From Melieria omissa (taxonomy: Eukaryota; Arthropoda; Insecta; Diptera; Ulidiidae): DNA of 64,000 nucleotides. Of the stretch, positions 1-10,300 are shown piece after piece. The stretch spans positions 48,431,993-48,495,992 of the forward strand of contig OZ020267.1 in NCBI GenBank assembly GCA_963971225.1, written 5' to 3'. Below the pieces are notes generated by a model. That model was given only the letters and a program-made list of their open reading frames with translations, was not told the origin of the DNA and searched no databases. Position 1 is the first letter of the stretch. The number at the start of each line of letters is the position of its first letter. The translations under genes were made by a program, and so were the position numbers.

Positions 1-296
1 GGTTACCCTTCTAGGGTTAATATACCTTGATCAATAATAATAAAAAAAATTTGCCCAAAATTTCAATATGTGCTCAAAATATAATTTGAAAAAACAACCT
101 TTAATTTTCCCAAAGGCGCGAAGTAGACTGGGAAGGGCGCGCCTTTAAAACTAATATTTGTTTGTCGTAACGAGTTCAGCAGCAGAATATATATCATATA
201 TCAGAATATATTTTTATTGTTAATTTTAGTAATGGGTTATGTTTCCACTTTTGTTCTATAAACTCAAAAATTCTATTTGACATTGAGTGAAATAAA
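1..296. other. AT-rich flank, no gene seen
   Basis: No convincing coding, RNA or repeat structure was found here. It may be the 3' end of the Tc1-type relic that follows, but I could not match a terminal inverted repeat. Confidence 0.4.
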
Positions 297-470
297 TTTT
301 GGACTTGTTGTTGGCTGAATGAGTCCTAAGCTTGCAAAATAGCTTATTGCAGCTCTTCCTTCGTTGAGTATTGGGTATTTCCTCCATAAACAGTACCCCA
401 GACATTTTCCATTATATTGAGGTCAGGAGAAAGTGATGGCCACTTAAGAACGACAATGTTTTGGCTTTAA

Positions 471-1196
471 GGGGGTCGTCTAGTGTGACGGGTCAAAAAA
501 ATCGTTTTTTTTGTTTTTTCATAAATCACTTCTAAAACATGTTTAGAAGACGTGTATAAATGGATTTTTGTAAATTCGAAGCCGTTATCAAGTTGCACTT
601 GTAAACCGGAGTAGGTATGCGGAGCGCATACCTACTCCGATCCAACTTAAAAACGCGTTTTTCTCAAAACACGTTTTTTCAAAACTGCTGCCACGATATC
701 TCAAAAACTATTTCACTATTAATGCTCAACTTTTTACACCATCTTGAGTACATGTCCAACTACAAATTAAGCTAAAAGAATTAAGATTGCTTCGTTACTT
801 TTTTTTTTTTCAATTATATGCACGTGAAAAATAGTCGAAAAACTCATATTTTTTATGTTTAGGCAAAAAAATACTTTTTTTTGGAATTCGAACTTTCTTT
901 TAGCTCAATTTGCAGTTTGAAGTCTCAGGAATGAAATGGCGTTTGGTTTTTTGATTTCAGATAATTACAACGCCCGGAATCATGGCAGCAGTGGAGCAAC
1001 TTTTTTTTTTACGTCTTCCTGTTGAGTGGTGTAACTCCGATACTAATCAATAGATTGGCTTCAAATAATTATAAAACTTTGTCGAAATGTACTCAAAGAA
1101 GAAATAAAATTCAAAAGTTATTTTACTTGAACGGTTTTTTTAATAATGACTGTCAAAAAAGGCATAAAAATACGGCCTTCACACTAGACGACCCCC
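471..1196. mobile_element. TTAA-flanked MITE-like element A
   Basis: It has perfect 18-bp terminal inverted repeats: GGGGGTCGTCTAGTGTGA at 471-488, and its reverse complement at 1179-1196. TTAA lies directly outside both ends (467-470 and 1197-1200). It sits inside the Tc1 transposase relic, which is recognisable on both sides. There is no coding sequence. A TTAA duplication is the piggyBac-superfamily signature, so a non-autonomous piggyBac-like element is likely. Its interior (CTCAAAACACG around 660-690) faintly resembles element J at 50878-51607. Confidence 0.85.
608..638. repeat. Perfect hairpin inside element A
   Basis: A 14-bp perfect stem (GGAGTAGGTATGCG and its complement) surrounds a GAG loop. 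It lies in the interior of the TTAA element and would fold in DNA or RNA. Confidence 0.8.
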
Positions 1197-1890
1197 TTAA
1201 AACCAACGCAAAGTGGCGCGTGATGCGTGGCATGCTGCATTGTCTTGTTGAAATACGAGTGGTTCGTCCGCATGTTCATTCAGAAATGGCAATAAATTTG
1301 TTGTTATCACACCAATGTATTCTTCTGAATTTATCCGAGTGGTGGAAAAATGGAGATTTCCCAAGACACTAACTGCACTCCATACCATTTTCTTTTTGAA
1401 AAATATCGGGGTTCGTGTCGTATATCCCACCAGTATCCATTGTAGCCATCTGGCCCATCCATATTGAACTTCTTCTCATCAGAAAAGATGATCTTAAAAG
1501 ATAATTTTAAGAAATCGTAAATGTACAAAGAGCTAAAATTTTTACGAAAACAATACCTGATTCCAATTACGTGCCATATTGCTACGAGCGAATTGTTTTC
1601 GTTTCTCCGTATGTTTGGTTGCTGGTTAATTGAGGTGCTGGTTTCATTTTGGAAAACTGAATGTTCTCGAAATCCTTTAAAACGCGGTGAATTGTACTTC
1701 GAGAAACATTCAAGTAGCATTCTGCCTTTGTTTCTCGCAAGCTTTTCGTGCTGTTCCTAGCAGTTCTTAAAACACGACGCTCTTCATAATCGACGGGAAG
1801 TTTTTTGCGTCCTCGCTGATAGTTTTTGGATCCATAATTTTCCTTATCTTGCAAAAAATTTCGCACAACTCGATCACGTTTTCTGATTAA

Positions 1891-2605
1891 GCGATTATGA
1901 TATTAGTAAAAATCGAGTGCGGTTATAATTTTGAGACGGGGTGAGAGATGAGAGGAGAGTACCCATAATGTACCCCTATTTTGATTGACAAATTTGGTAA
2001 AAAAATATATTAATAAAGTCTTCAAATTAATGAAAACATAGTTGTATTGCATTTCGCATTTACTCTGCAAACAATTTCTCGATATAAATTTTTAGCGACA
2101 GTTTCTCAAAATAATCTATATAAATAATGCTTGAATTTTTCGCTTTGAAGATTTTGAATATTTTCAAGTCAAATGAAATATTTTTTTGTCAAACGAAAAA
2201 TTGTAATTTTCTGAACGTGCGCGCATTTAAAACCGAGTTTACGTGTAATTATAATCGTTATTTAATTTGATTAATGGACTGGCCATGCGACACTACTGCA
2301 AAATATGCGTTTTATTTCAATTTTCAGAAAGAAAACAAGTTTTCGTAATAGTGTCCAAAATTCTATTATATTAAGAACAAGAAAAATGACACTATCGTAA
2401 CGATATCCAGAATTTCCAAAATCTCGACATCGTTACGATATCTCGGATAAGAAAATTGCAATATCGTTACGACGTCGAGATTTTCGAATATATGTATATA
2501 TATTTATAAGTTATTTGGCCTTTTTTCAGACATCAAAATTGACGTAATTTAAGAAAAAGAAGTGTTTGCTCAGAGAGGAGGAGTTTTTATGTGACTAATA
2601 ATTAA
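1891..2605. other. Non-coding, short repeated ATCGTTACGA motifs
   Basis: AT-rich and without a gene. A near-palindromic motif around ATCGTTACGATATC recurs at about 2395-2475. The stretch just before the SINE (TTTGCTCAGAGAGGA, about 2565) recurs at about 19240, so it belongs to a dispersed repeat. Confidence 0.4.
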
Positions 2606-2615
2606 TAACTATAAT

Positions 2616-2925
2616 TGACTGGCACGACAGCCCGATACCTCGACTAAGGCCTTAGCTACCCGCAACCATCCGTGTTGTGCGTGCGAATTTCTACAAAATT
2701 GGAAGGGACCTACAGTTTTATGCCGATTGGGGTGCGAGTCGGGAGCTTTTTGATAGGCAATTTTACTGTCAGAGGTTTGCCATTTCCTGCTGAGAGGACA
2801 GCTGCCGATAGAAAAATTGTTGTTTTTTTTTCGGTGTTAACGCAATGGAGTCTTGAACATGGGTTCGAGCGTCGCATTTGATTCGCGACCCAACGCACTA
2901 GCCAGCTGAACCATGGCGGCTGCCG
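2616..2925 (-). repeat. tRNA-derived SINE, copy 1
   Basis: On the minus strand it starts with a tRNA-like head (CAGCCGCCATGGTTCAGCTG, then a B-box-like GCTCGAACCC). A body follows that is shared with copies at 22910-23260, 39887-40214 and 49565-49893. It ends near an AATTATAGTTATTAATTATT-type AT tail. It belongs to the head subfamily reading GTGCGTTGGGTCGCGA. Both strands show short open frames, but these are just the conserved SINE body. Confidence 0.85.
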
Positions 2926-3210
2926 TGATTGACTACTTTATTATTATACTATGTGCAGTCATACCCACCCATAGTGAAATCAATCAAAAGTACCAGGTAG
3001 ATGCCGTACATTAACTGTCAGAAAATAAGTGTACGATGAAGGGAGAGTTCCTGCTATCTGGCACCCTTTATTAATTTCACTATGTACCCACCTAATTAAA
3101 ATTTATTTGCTGAAAAATGAAATTATCAGTCAGTTTCGAATCACGAAAAAAACAAAGTCAAAAACAAAAAATCTGTCAAAATTTCAAATTAGTGCTCTGT
3201 TGACTTCAGT

Positions 3211-3714
3211 ATGTCCACTAATAGGCTAACTCGGAGATCATCGACTTTAGATACCCGTATTTTAATTGGAATCATTGCCGATGTGGTAATTAGGAGATAC
3301 GATTATGCATTCATTCATTTATAAATCGAATTGTGCGCAGGAAACAACAATCGGATTTTTGCTGGCGGGAATTGGTGAAGTGACGGCCCCCAATCCGAAT
3401 GGCCGAAACTTTATGATGGTTACTCCAGGTTCAGTTTAAACCTCAAATGATTGTGCTGGTACTTTGTAACCGATTCTTTTACAGAAACCCCTTTGTCGGA
3501 GATTGAATACTTTTTTTCTATTCTTTACAATAGAAAAAATATTGGAGTTATTTTGATTGGAGCAGACATAAAAAGATCCTTGGCAACTTTCATAGCCAAA
3601 ATGAAAAAGACAATCCCTATTCTGCTGGAAATCCCAACAAAAAGTTCTATAACACGTTCACTGGGAATGAAAGAGCATACACATAAAGAAAAACCTACAA
3701 GTTTTGCCCACTGA
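3211..3714 (+). CDS. Vha14: V-ATPase subunit F (Vha14-like), three exons
   Basis: Coding exons are 3211-3285, 3341-3428 and 3485-3714, joined across GT-AG introns of 55 and 56 bp. Together they give 131 codons including TGA, that is 130 residues; the fly family is about 124. The product is the small stalk subunit F of the V1 sector, which couples rotor and stator in the proton pump. The visible family pattern is ILIGIIAD, then TIGFLLAGIGEV, NFMMV, IGVILI, PILLEIP and a late LGM, all in family order. The first ATG gives a basic Ser/Thr-rich leader longer than usual. The sequence diverges clearly from the canonical GFLLGGVGE and PAVLEIPSKD forms, so I think it is a secondary paralog like Drosophila Vha14-2. 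It is convergent with the receptor gene on the other strand. No stop or frameshift was seen. Confidence 0.85.
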
Positions 3715-4115
3715 GATCTTTGCCAGGAAAAGTGCCTATTCTTCGACATCAACCATCGATCAGTTATGCGACTTATTACATGAGTACAAATTGACTCGTG
3801 GTACTGTTATTCCTTCTTGAACAAACCACTGTCGACTTTGGATGACCCGTAAGAACAAATATAACCGAAACTTGCATACAATGCGTACATATGTGCGTAA
3901 ATGTATGTACTATACATAAGAATGGTAGAAAGAAAACGTATAGTTTCTGTCTGTTTCTAAAGAGGTTTGATGAAAGCTTTTCTTGTGAGTATTCCACAAC
4001 ATCTACTCATCCATTTTCTCTTTTTATGGTATATGTTTTCAGCGTTGCAATGTAACACGGATTTCTTCAATTGTTGATAATTACACTGTGCGTGAAATTT
4101 ACCATCAAAAAATCA
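3715..4115. other. Intergenic, nothing recognised
   Basis: Spacer between the Vha14-like stop and the next MITE. No clear polyadenylation signal, gene or repeat was identified. Confidence 0.4.
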
Positions 4116-5075
4116 GACATGGGGGGCCTACTGAGCGACTTTTTATAAGTATACTGAGTTGAGATCCAGGTATAGGTATAGGTATACTGAGTTGTGAAAT
4201 TCCATTTACAATGAAATATAAAACATTTGATATTTTTGCTTTTTCTGAATATATTTTTAACATTAAATTGATTACAAAGGTGAATATGAAATGGCTTTGG
4301 ACCCAGAGTCATATTAGAAAAAAATTTAAAAAATATATTCAGAAAAAACAAAAGTATACATTTTTATATTTCATTGTAAAGGGAATTTCAAAGACTACAA
4401 TATGGTAGCAAACTTATTGCACCTTAGTAATGGATTTTATCGAGAAAAAAATCCGTTAAAAAAAAATTTAATAAGAAAATGTTTTTTTCGGTTACAACTT
4501 TTTATTAGTACATCTTACGTATCTAATGTTGCACATCAAAAGAAAAGTATGAAAATTTGTTTGATACCCATATCGTGTAAATCAGTTGGAGATTAATAAA
4601 GTTTTTTTGATAAAAACTTGGAACTTTGACGACGAGCCACGCCTGTTATGGGCTTTTCCCAGGCAACATTTTTTGTTTGTTAGATGCAGGAGGCAACCCT
4701 CTATATAAAAGCATATTCATTTATTTTTTCACGAGGGTTCGCTATATTGTTTTTATGCCTCGACGAAAGTGGGGCTTTTGGGACATTTTTGTCGAAAACA
4801 CAGTTTGAATGTATTTTTTTTTGGATTGGTGACTTGAGCAAATTTGTTGGTCGTTAAAATATCTACAATCTTGCCGAAGACAGTAAGGCGATATTTGGAA
4901 CGATTTAGACCTATTAGCATTTACACGTTCGAAGACTTAAGCGACGAACTCGACTGAAATGAGCCAAATTCGAAGTTGGATTTCTCTTAAACTCGAGCCA
5001 ATCCAGCCAAACGGCTGGTGGATCTCAACTCAGTATATATACCTATAGAAAGTCGCTCAGTAGGTCCCCCATGTC
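4116..5075. mobile_element. MITE with about 60-bp inverted ends
   Basis: The left end GACATGGGGGGCCTACTGAG (4116 on) and right end (to 5075) are imperfect inverted copies. They continue through GCGACTTT and GTATACTGAGTTGAGATC for about 60 bp. There is no coding capacity. An inner inverted pair (near 4195 and 4370) ends in TTTACAATGAAATAT-type sequence. The interior 4370-4770 is repeated at about 43385-43725, so it belongs to a dispersed family. No target duplication was assigned. Confidence 0.75.
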
Positions 5076-6679
5076 TAAATTTTCGACTTGCATAGTGTTA
5101 TTAAAATGGAAAGATTACAAATATCGCTGTAACCATTTTGGCATTTTATATGCGTATACGATCAATACCAAGTATCTACCAGGTCATCTGGTTATCCATT
5201 TCTCCAATTTACGCTCCTGACCGATCGATCGATGAACCATCATGTTGCACTTGTCTAAAACGAAATTTTATTTGTGAGAAAAAAGTTTACCCAAAGTCAA
5301 AGTTCCAAAAAAAAAAATGATCACTTTAAATTTGCAGGAGAAAAAAATCGTGCGATGCTTGAAATCTGAAAAAGCCGTTATTTATTGACGACGTTAACAC
5401 TAGAATACCACAATCTTCTTTAAATGCCCATATGAAATTATATAACAAAACATGGGTTAACATTTTTTCAAAATGTTTTCAGGTTTGGTAAGTAATTTAA
5501 CTTAAAAAAAGTTAAAGTCAGTGAAGATTTTAATTCAGAAAGACATACAATAAAACAGAAAACCTCAAAGGAGTCGTTTTGACTCCCTTGGGTATTCTAG
5601 CTAACCTTTTTTTGTTCGTGATGCTTTTGCACCAAACTAACGGTAGTGAACTTATTGATAACGTAAATTCCATTTAACTAAAACAGATTTTGAAGTAAAT
5701 TTTTTAACAGAAATACTGGGCGGTTTTATTACATAGAAATCTTTATGATTGAATGTGCTTTAGCTTAGGAAATCATTGTAGCGTCCGAATTGAAATTGTT
5801 TAATGCCTTCGGAAAGTGTGTTAATAAGGACGAGTTGGCCGAAAAGGGGGGATGGGAGTCTTACTCGTTACTTGTTTCCGATCCGTAAGAATATTGAGCT
5901 ACTTCTTTCCGACGTGCGCATATTGTGCAATAAAGTGGGAGAGATTTTTCGGTGTAAAACAGATGGTCGGGGGAGACAGCGACAGGGAAACAATTTTTAC
6001 TGTACAAAATTCAACTTATCTGCTAATTAAATCATGTAATACTTTATAAAAACTAAGAATATTTTATATTTTTGCTTTGTATGGTTGTAAATTCCCTCCC
6101 TTTTCTTGCCGTATGGTCTTTTGTTTTAGAAAACTGGTATATTACTCTTCATTTCTAGCATTCGTTCACTTGTATATATTTACAGAATAATTTGAGTTCA
6201 TTACGGTAAGTCGTTCTTTATATTGAAATATTTCACTTTATAAAAATACATATAAATGGAAATATTTCACTATAGTAATGAAGAATTTCACTACTCTTAA
6301 TAACGCTTGTATTTCATCTTAACGTTTCCGTTAGTTACATTGTACAATATACATATGTTAATAAATTAATGTTCATGTTTTTCAATTTCAACGTTAACAA
6401 TTTTGCAATTCAACTTATCTCTAAATGTTAACTTTCTATTTCACATTTTATATTCATGCTAATTTTCTTATTATTTTAATGTTATGGTTTGGATTTTATT
6501 ATACGGCAATCTGTACGTTAGCAAAACTACAATATGCTATTCCTACAATAGTATTACTTTCAGAGGACTGTTCGAACATTGGTGTTTGCAATCGTAAGTG
6601 TATCCAATTTATTCGATTTTTCACGAAAACTTCTGTAGCCTGCGCTCGGGCTATACACCGATGTGCACTAATATTAATG

Positions 6680-6711
<32 letters not shown>

Positions 6712-7139
6712 TATATTTTGGCAGTTTTTAATATTTTTTAACTTTCACCTTAAATTGTTCAATTTTTCTTTTCGTTATTCGAGGTCGGGTGGAACAATTG
6801 GTTTAAGCCACGCAACAAAATTAGTTACAATTGAATAGTACGAATTTATTAACGAAAGTATTGGGTAAAACTGTGATGCTCAATATGATTACACAATATG
6901 GTGTGAGTATACATATAATTGGTATTGAAGGATGAAACTAAAACTTCCCAATTGCTGTCGGTCGCATAACAACGGTCGTTTGCTAATTAATTGACTTATT
7001 GATATGGAAACAAATCTATTCATATACATAATATCAAGCTGGTCGATTTTTCAAATGAACTCGAGGGACTTTCGGATCTATTTCCACACGCAGTTCAATT
7101 CTCAGAGACAAGAAACGTTCTTAATGCTACATTGAAGTG
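5076..7139. other. Intergenic and receptor 3'UTR region
   Basis: No gene was found. There is a degenerate inverted pair around CTAGAATACC at about 5398 and 5592 (a roughly 200-bp MITE-like relic), and an (AT)n tract at about 6680-6717. The part next to 7140 should carry the 3'UTR of the receptor gene. A minus-strand AATAAA at 6845-6850 is a possible polyadenylation signal. Confidence 0.4.
6680..6717. repeat. (AT)n microsatellite
   Basis: Alternating TA/AT run of about 38 bp interrupted by two G residues. Confidence 0.8.
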
Positions 7140-7337
7140 CTATTGCGGAGGCCGGCAGCGGCCAGCGGATGTTCCGGAAAAATCGATTTCCTTTTGTTCG
7201 ATTATAGGAATTCTATCGTCGTACAAGGTTGGCGCTTGCAGTATTATTCCTGCCGTTCCGGCTAAGACAGCCAGCGTAAAAATCCATAAGAATAGTCTGT
7301 CGAGCACCATTGCAACATATTTCCAGTCTTCTTTTAC
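7140..7337 (-). CDS. nAChRalpha4: nAChR alpha4 last coding exon (M4 and C-terminus)
   Basis: It begins [18 protein letters not shown], the amphipathic lead-in to M4. The M4 helix follows, then [13 protein letters not shown] and a short extracellular tail ending at TAG (7140-7142). The tail after RIP reads [17 protein letters not shown] do not recall a close match in other flies. Confidence 0.92.
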   Translation of the reverse strand, partial: VKEDWKYVAMVLDRLFLWIFTLAVLAGTAGIILQAPTLYDDRIPIIEQKEIDFSGTSAGRCRPPQ

Positions 7338-10300
7338 CTTTTTGTTAATTGAAATAATGCAATCGTGAAAAAAATACCAAACATCTAGTGCTGTACGCAT
7401 TACCTTTGTGGAATCCTCCTGCATTTTAGTGTGCTCTGCAATAAAGCGGACGCAAAAACAGCTTCGGTGAACTTTTGGTGGACATTTAGAGTGAGAAAAG
7501 GCTGGGTTGTTAAGAATTGGACTTTTAATGCCGGGTGGCCCGATATCCAGGTCGGGAACTGCCGTTAAGTCATCAGAAGCCGATTGCGTCAGTGGTGGAA
7601 TAGGCCCATGTATTTGGCAACTCCCTCCAAACGGTCCAGTGCCGCTTAAACTGAGTTGTGTTTATTTTTATCACAGAAAAAATAAAATTTGTTGTTTGCA
7701 AATGTTAGTTTTTTTGGCGGCACCTCAAATCTTATTTAAAAAAGTCGAATAATTCGGCTGATTTTTTAGGTGATGAACTTATGATTGTAAGATCATATTT
7801 TGAAATATATGGTTTCTACATTTATTCATAAATTTTCATTTTCATCCAATCATGGATTAGCTTATGAAATGCTTAATGTAAATTCCTCTGGGACATGCTT
7901 TACAATCTTTAAGTTACCTTGTTGGTGATAAATCCTCCTTCGATGGTGTCCGGCTGTATCCTGAAGGACTGTGATCAATATTTGTTGTCGAAAAGTATGG
8001 ATAGAAACAAGCGTGGGTGTCTTTTAATAGGAGTTTACTGTAAATAAGTTGGTTATAACGCAAAGATTTGTAAAAATCGAATTAGGTCACCGAATCAGAT
8101 ACATTTGAATGTTTATAAAACTAACACGAATTCACAAGTCAACAAAATAAAAAAAGTGGAATGCATTTCCCGAATTGGTCATGTTTTACTAACCTGGTTT
8201 CAAAGTTGTACTTCGGTCTCTTTATAAATAGGAATTTGGGTAGCAAATCAATGAAAACGCGTTTCACCCACGGCGCCATGCGATGGGTTTGGGGAGAGCG
8301 AAAGTGTACATTGAGCACAACGACCGTCACGCAGATGCTTCAAACGATGGAAAAGATTTAATTGCTTAAGTTGTAATCGAATTTTTTGTGTACGGGACCT
8401 TACCTGATTGAAACCAAAATCATGGCAAATATCAAATATTTACCCAGCAGTGGCACAACAAGCGATGTCGGAGGAATGATTTCAACCACCAGCAGAAAGA
8501 ACACGTGGAGACTAATGAGTATAGAAATGGAGAGCGTAACCTGTAATTGGTTCAAGAATAACATTCGTTGTGTTAAGAGCAACATTCGAAGAAACTCATT
8601 AAAACGGCTAAGAAATGTAATTACCTTTTCACCACTGTCCGACGGCAAATAAAATGTCAGCACTGTTAAAAACGAGATACCCATGCACGGAATTATAATG
8701 TTGACTGTATAGAATAATGTTTTCCTACGCATTGTTATATTGAATGTTATGTCGAGGTAGGGCTCGTCGCAACAAGTGTAGAATTTCTCATTCCTAATCG
8801 TTACATATTGAAAAAAGATCGTGCATGTTATAAAAAAGTAGTCGTATACCTAACAGCGGGAACTTCAAGTATATCCCATTCGACAGACATGTAGAACTCC
8901 GACAGATCTACGCCAACGTCAACCACATTGCTTCCCTGCTGCTCATCCATATGCCGCAAATCAACCTTATTTGAACAGAAGGAAACGTTAGAACCACGTT
9001 AGTGAACGTGTGCAGCGGACCAATGCGCTTAGCATTAAATGTGTTGTTTATCGTACATAGACATAAAGTAAAACAGTTACATAAGGTCGACGGTTAGTAA
9101 AGAAACCAAGGTACAATGAAATTATTCGAATTAAGCCAAATGTATGAATTAAATTAATTATATAATAAGGCAAAAACACATGCACAAATTTTATGGTTTC
9201 CCATGTTCACAAAAAAACTGAATTCAAATGAACTAACTCGAAAAGAAAATCCAAACAATGTAAGTTGTATCAAGATTTCATACATTCAATTTGTGATAAA
9301 TTTGCCTCAACATTTTGAAATACCACTTTCAATTCAACATTTAAAACACGTTCTAATAAATGTTAATATTGCTGGCAGTGGCTTGGGATGAAATTTCGGA
9401 TTGAATTTTGATGATTTTTATAATTGCAATAAATGTTACAAATTATAAGGGAAAGATTGGGTTTTGATTGTTTGAGGAAAATGATTTACTAGAAAAGTTG
9501 ACTCGCTTCACTTGAAATGGAAATGCGTGTACAAAAGTTCAGTTTTAGTTGAAATATCGAATATGTTTTGAACGGAAGCTAAATAAATTGTAACACTATG
9601 CAGACGAAATAATTGAAGATGTTAAATACTTTTCTAACTTAATTTCGATTGAATATTGGCAAGACGCAGCCATTATTTTCATATCTGTTCGTATTTGCAC
9701 GAAATTAATTTGAATAATCATACAAATAGGCTATCTGAACACGTCAAGAATATGAGCACTAATTAAAAGTATAAATCTGCTCTTACTCTACTACATACGA
9801 TGTTTCCCAAGTAACATTTCAAATCGGAATCTTTATATTTGTATGCACCAGCAAATGCCAAAACATTGATTTCTTTATCACCTGGCGTTTAAGTTTGACC
9901 TGGTCGTATTTAGTAAATGTATTACAAAATGTTGGCAATGTTTGTCAAATCAAACAATATTCCTGAATTCTAAAGTTATAGGGAAAGAGAGAACACATGA
10001 GCGCTATCAAAGAATGGGCATAACGCGAAACTTTAGTTAAAAAAAAAGATTTAAAACTTGAATCAAAATAACCAATTAATTGACTTTAACTATCACGCCT
10101 ATCTCAAAATCGATTAGGTCATGTCACGTAAGTATACAATCGTGTCGGACAATATTATCGAATAACAAAGGTGACGAGAGACAATAATATGATTTGTTTT
10201 CAAACTTTTAAGTGAGTGCGTGGTGAATAACATTTTAACACTGCACAGCAACTGTATGTTTGCATAGCATATTTTGAAAAGTACAACAACGGCTTCTCTT

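Larger units (their letters stand above)
297..1890 (-). pseudogene. Tc1-like transposase relic, split by a nested element
   Basis: Read on the minus strand, this is a broken Tc1-family (DDE) transposase. The N-terminal helix-turn-helix part lies at about 1582-1866. The middle (SDEKKFNMDGPDGY, containing the first catalytic Asp) lies near 1440-1500. FQQDNAACHAS, with the second catalytic Asp, lies near 1230-1260, and WPSLSPDLNIMENVWG, with the third acidic position, lies at 380-440. Several frameshifts and stops break it. The stretch 471-1196 is not transposase but a later TTAA-flanked insertion between the second and third catalytic motifs. No intact ends were found. It is a dead copy. Confidence 0.85.

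Noticed and set aside
5803..6049. Overlapping 75- and 65-residue ORFs
   Set aside because: Two frames open over the same slightly GC-richer patch; neither has family features.
6425..6838. 137-residue hydrophobic ORF
   Set aside because: AT-rich low-complexity frame running through an (AT)n tract; no family features.
7140..7424. A 94-residue continuous reading frame at the receptor 3' end
   Set aside because: It reads through the 66-bp intron; the insect receptor family joins QEDSTK directly to VKEDWKY. Kept only as a retention hypothesis.
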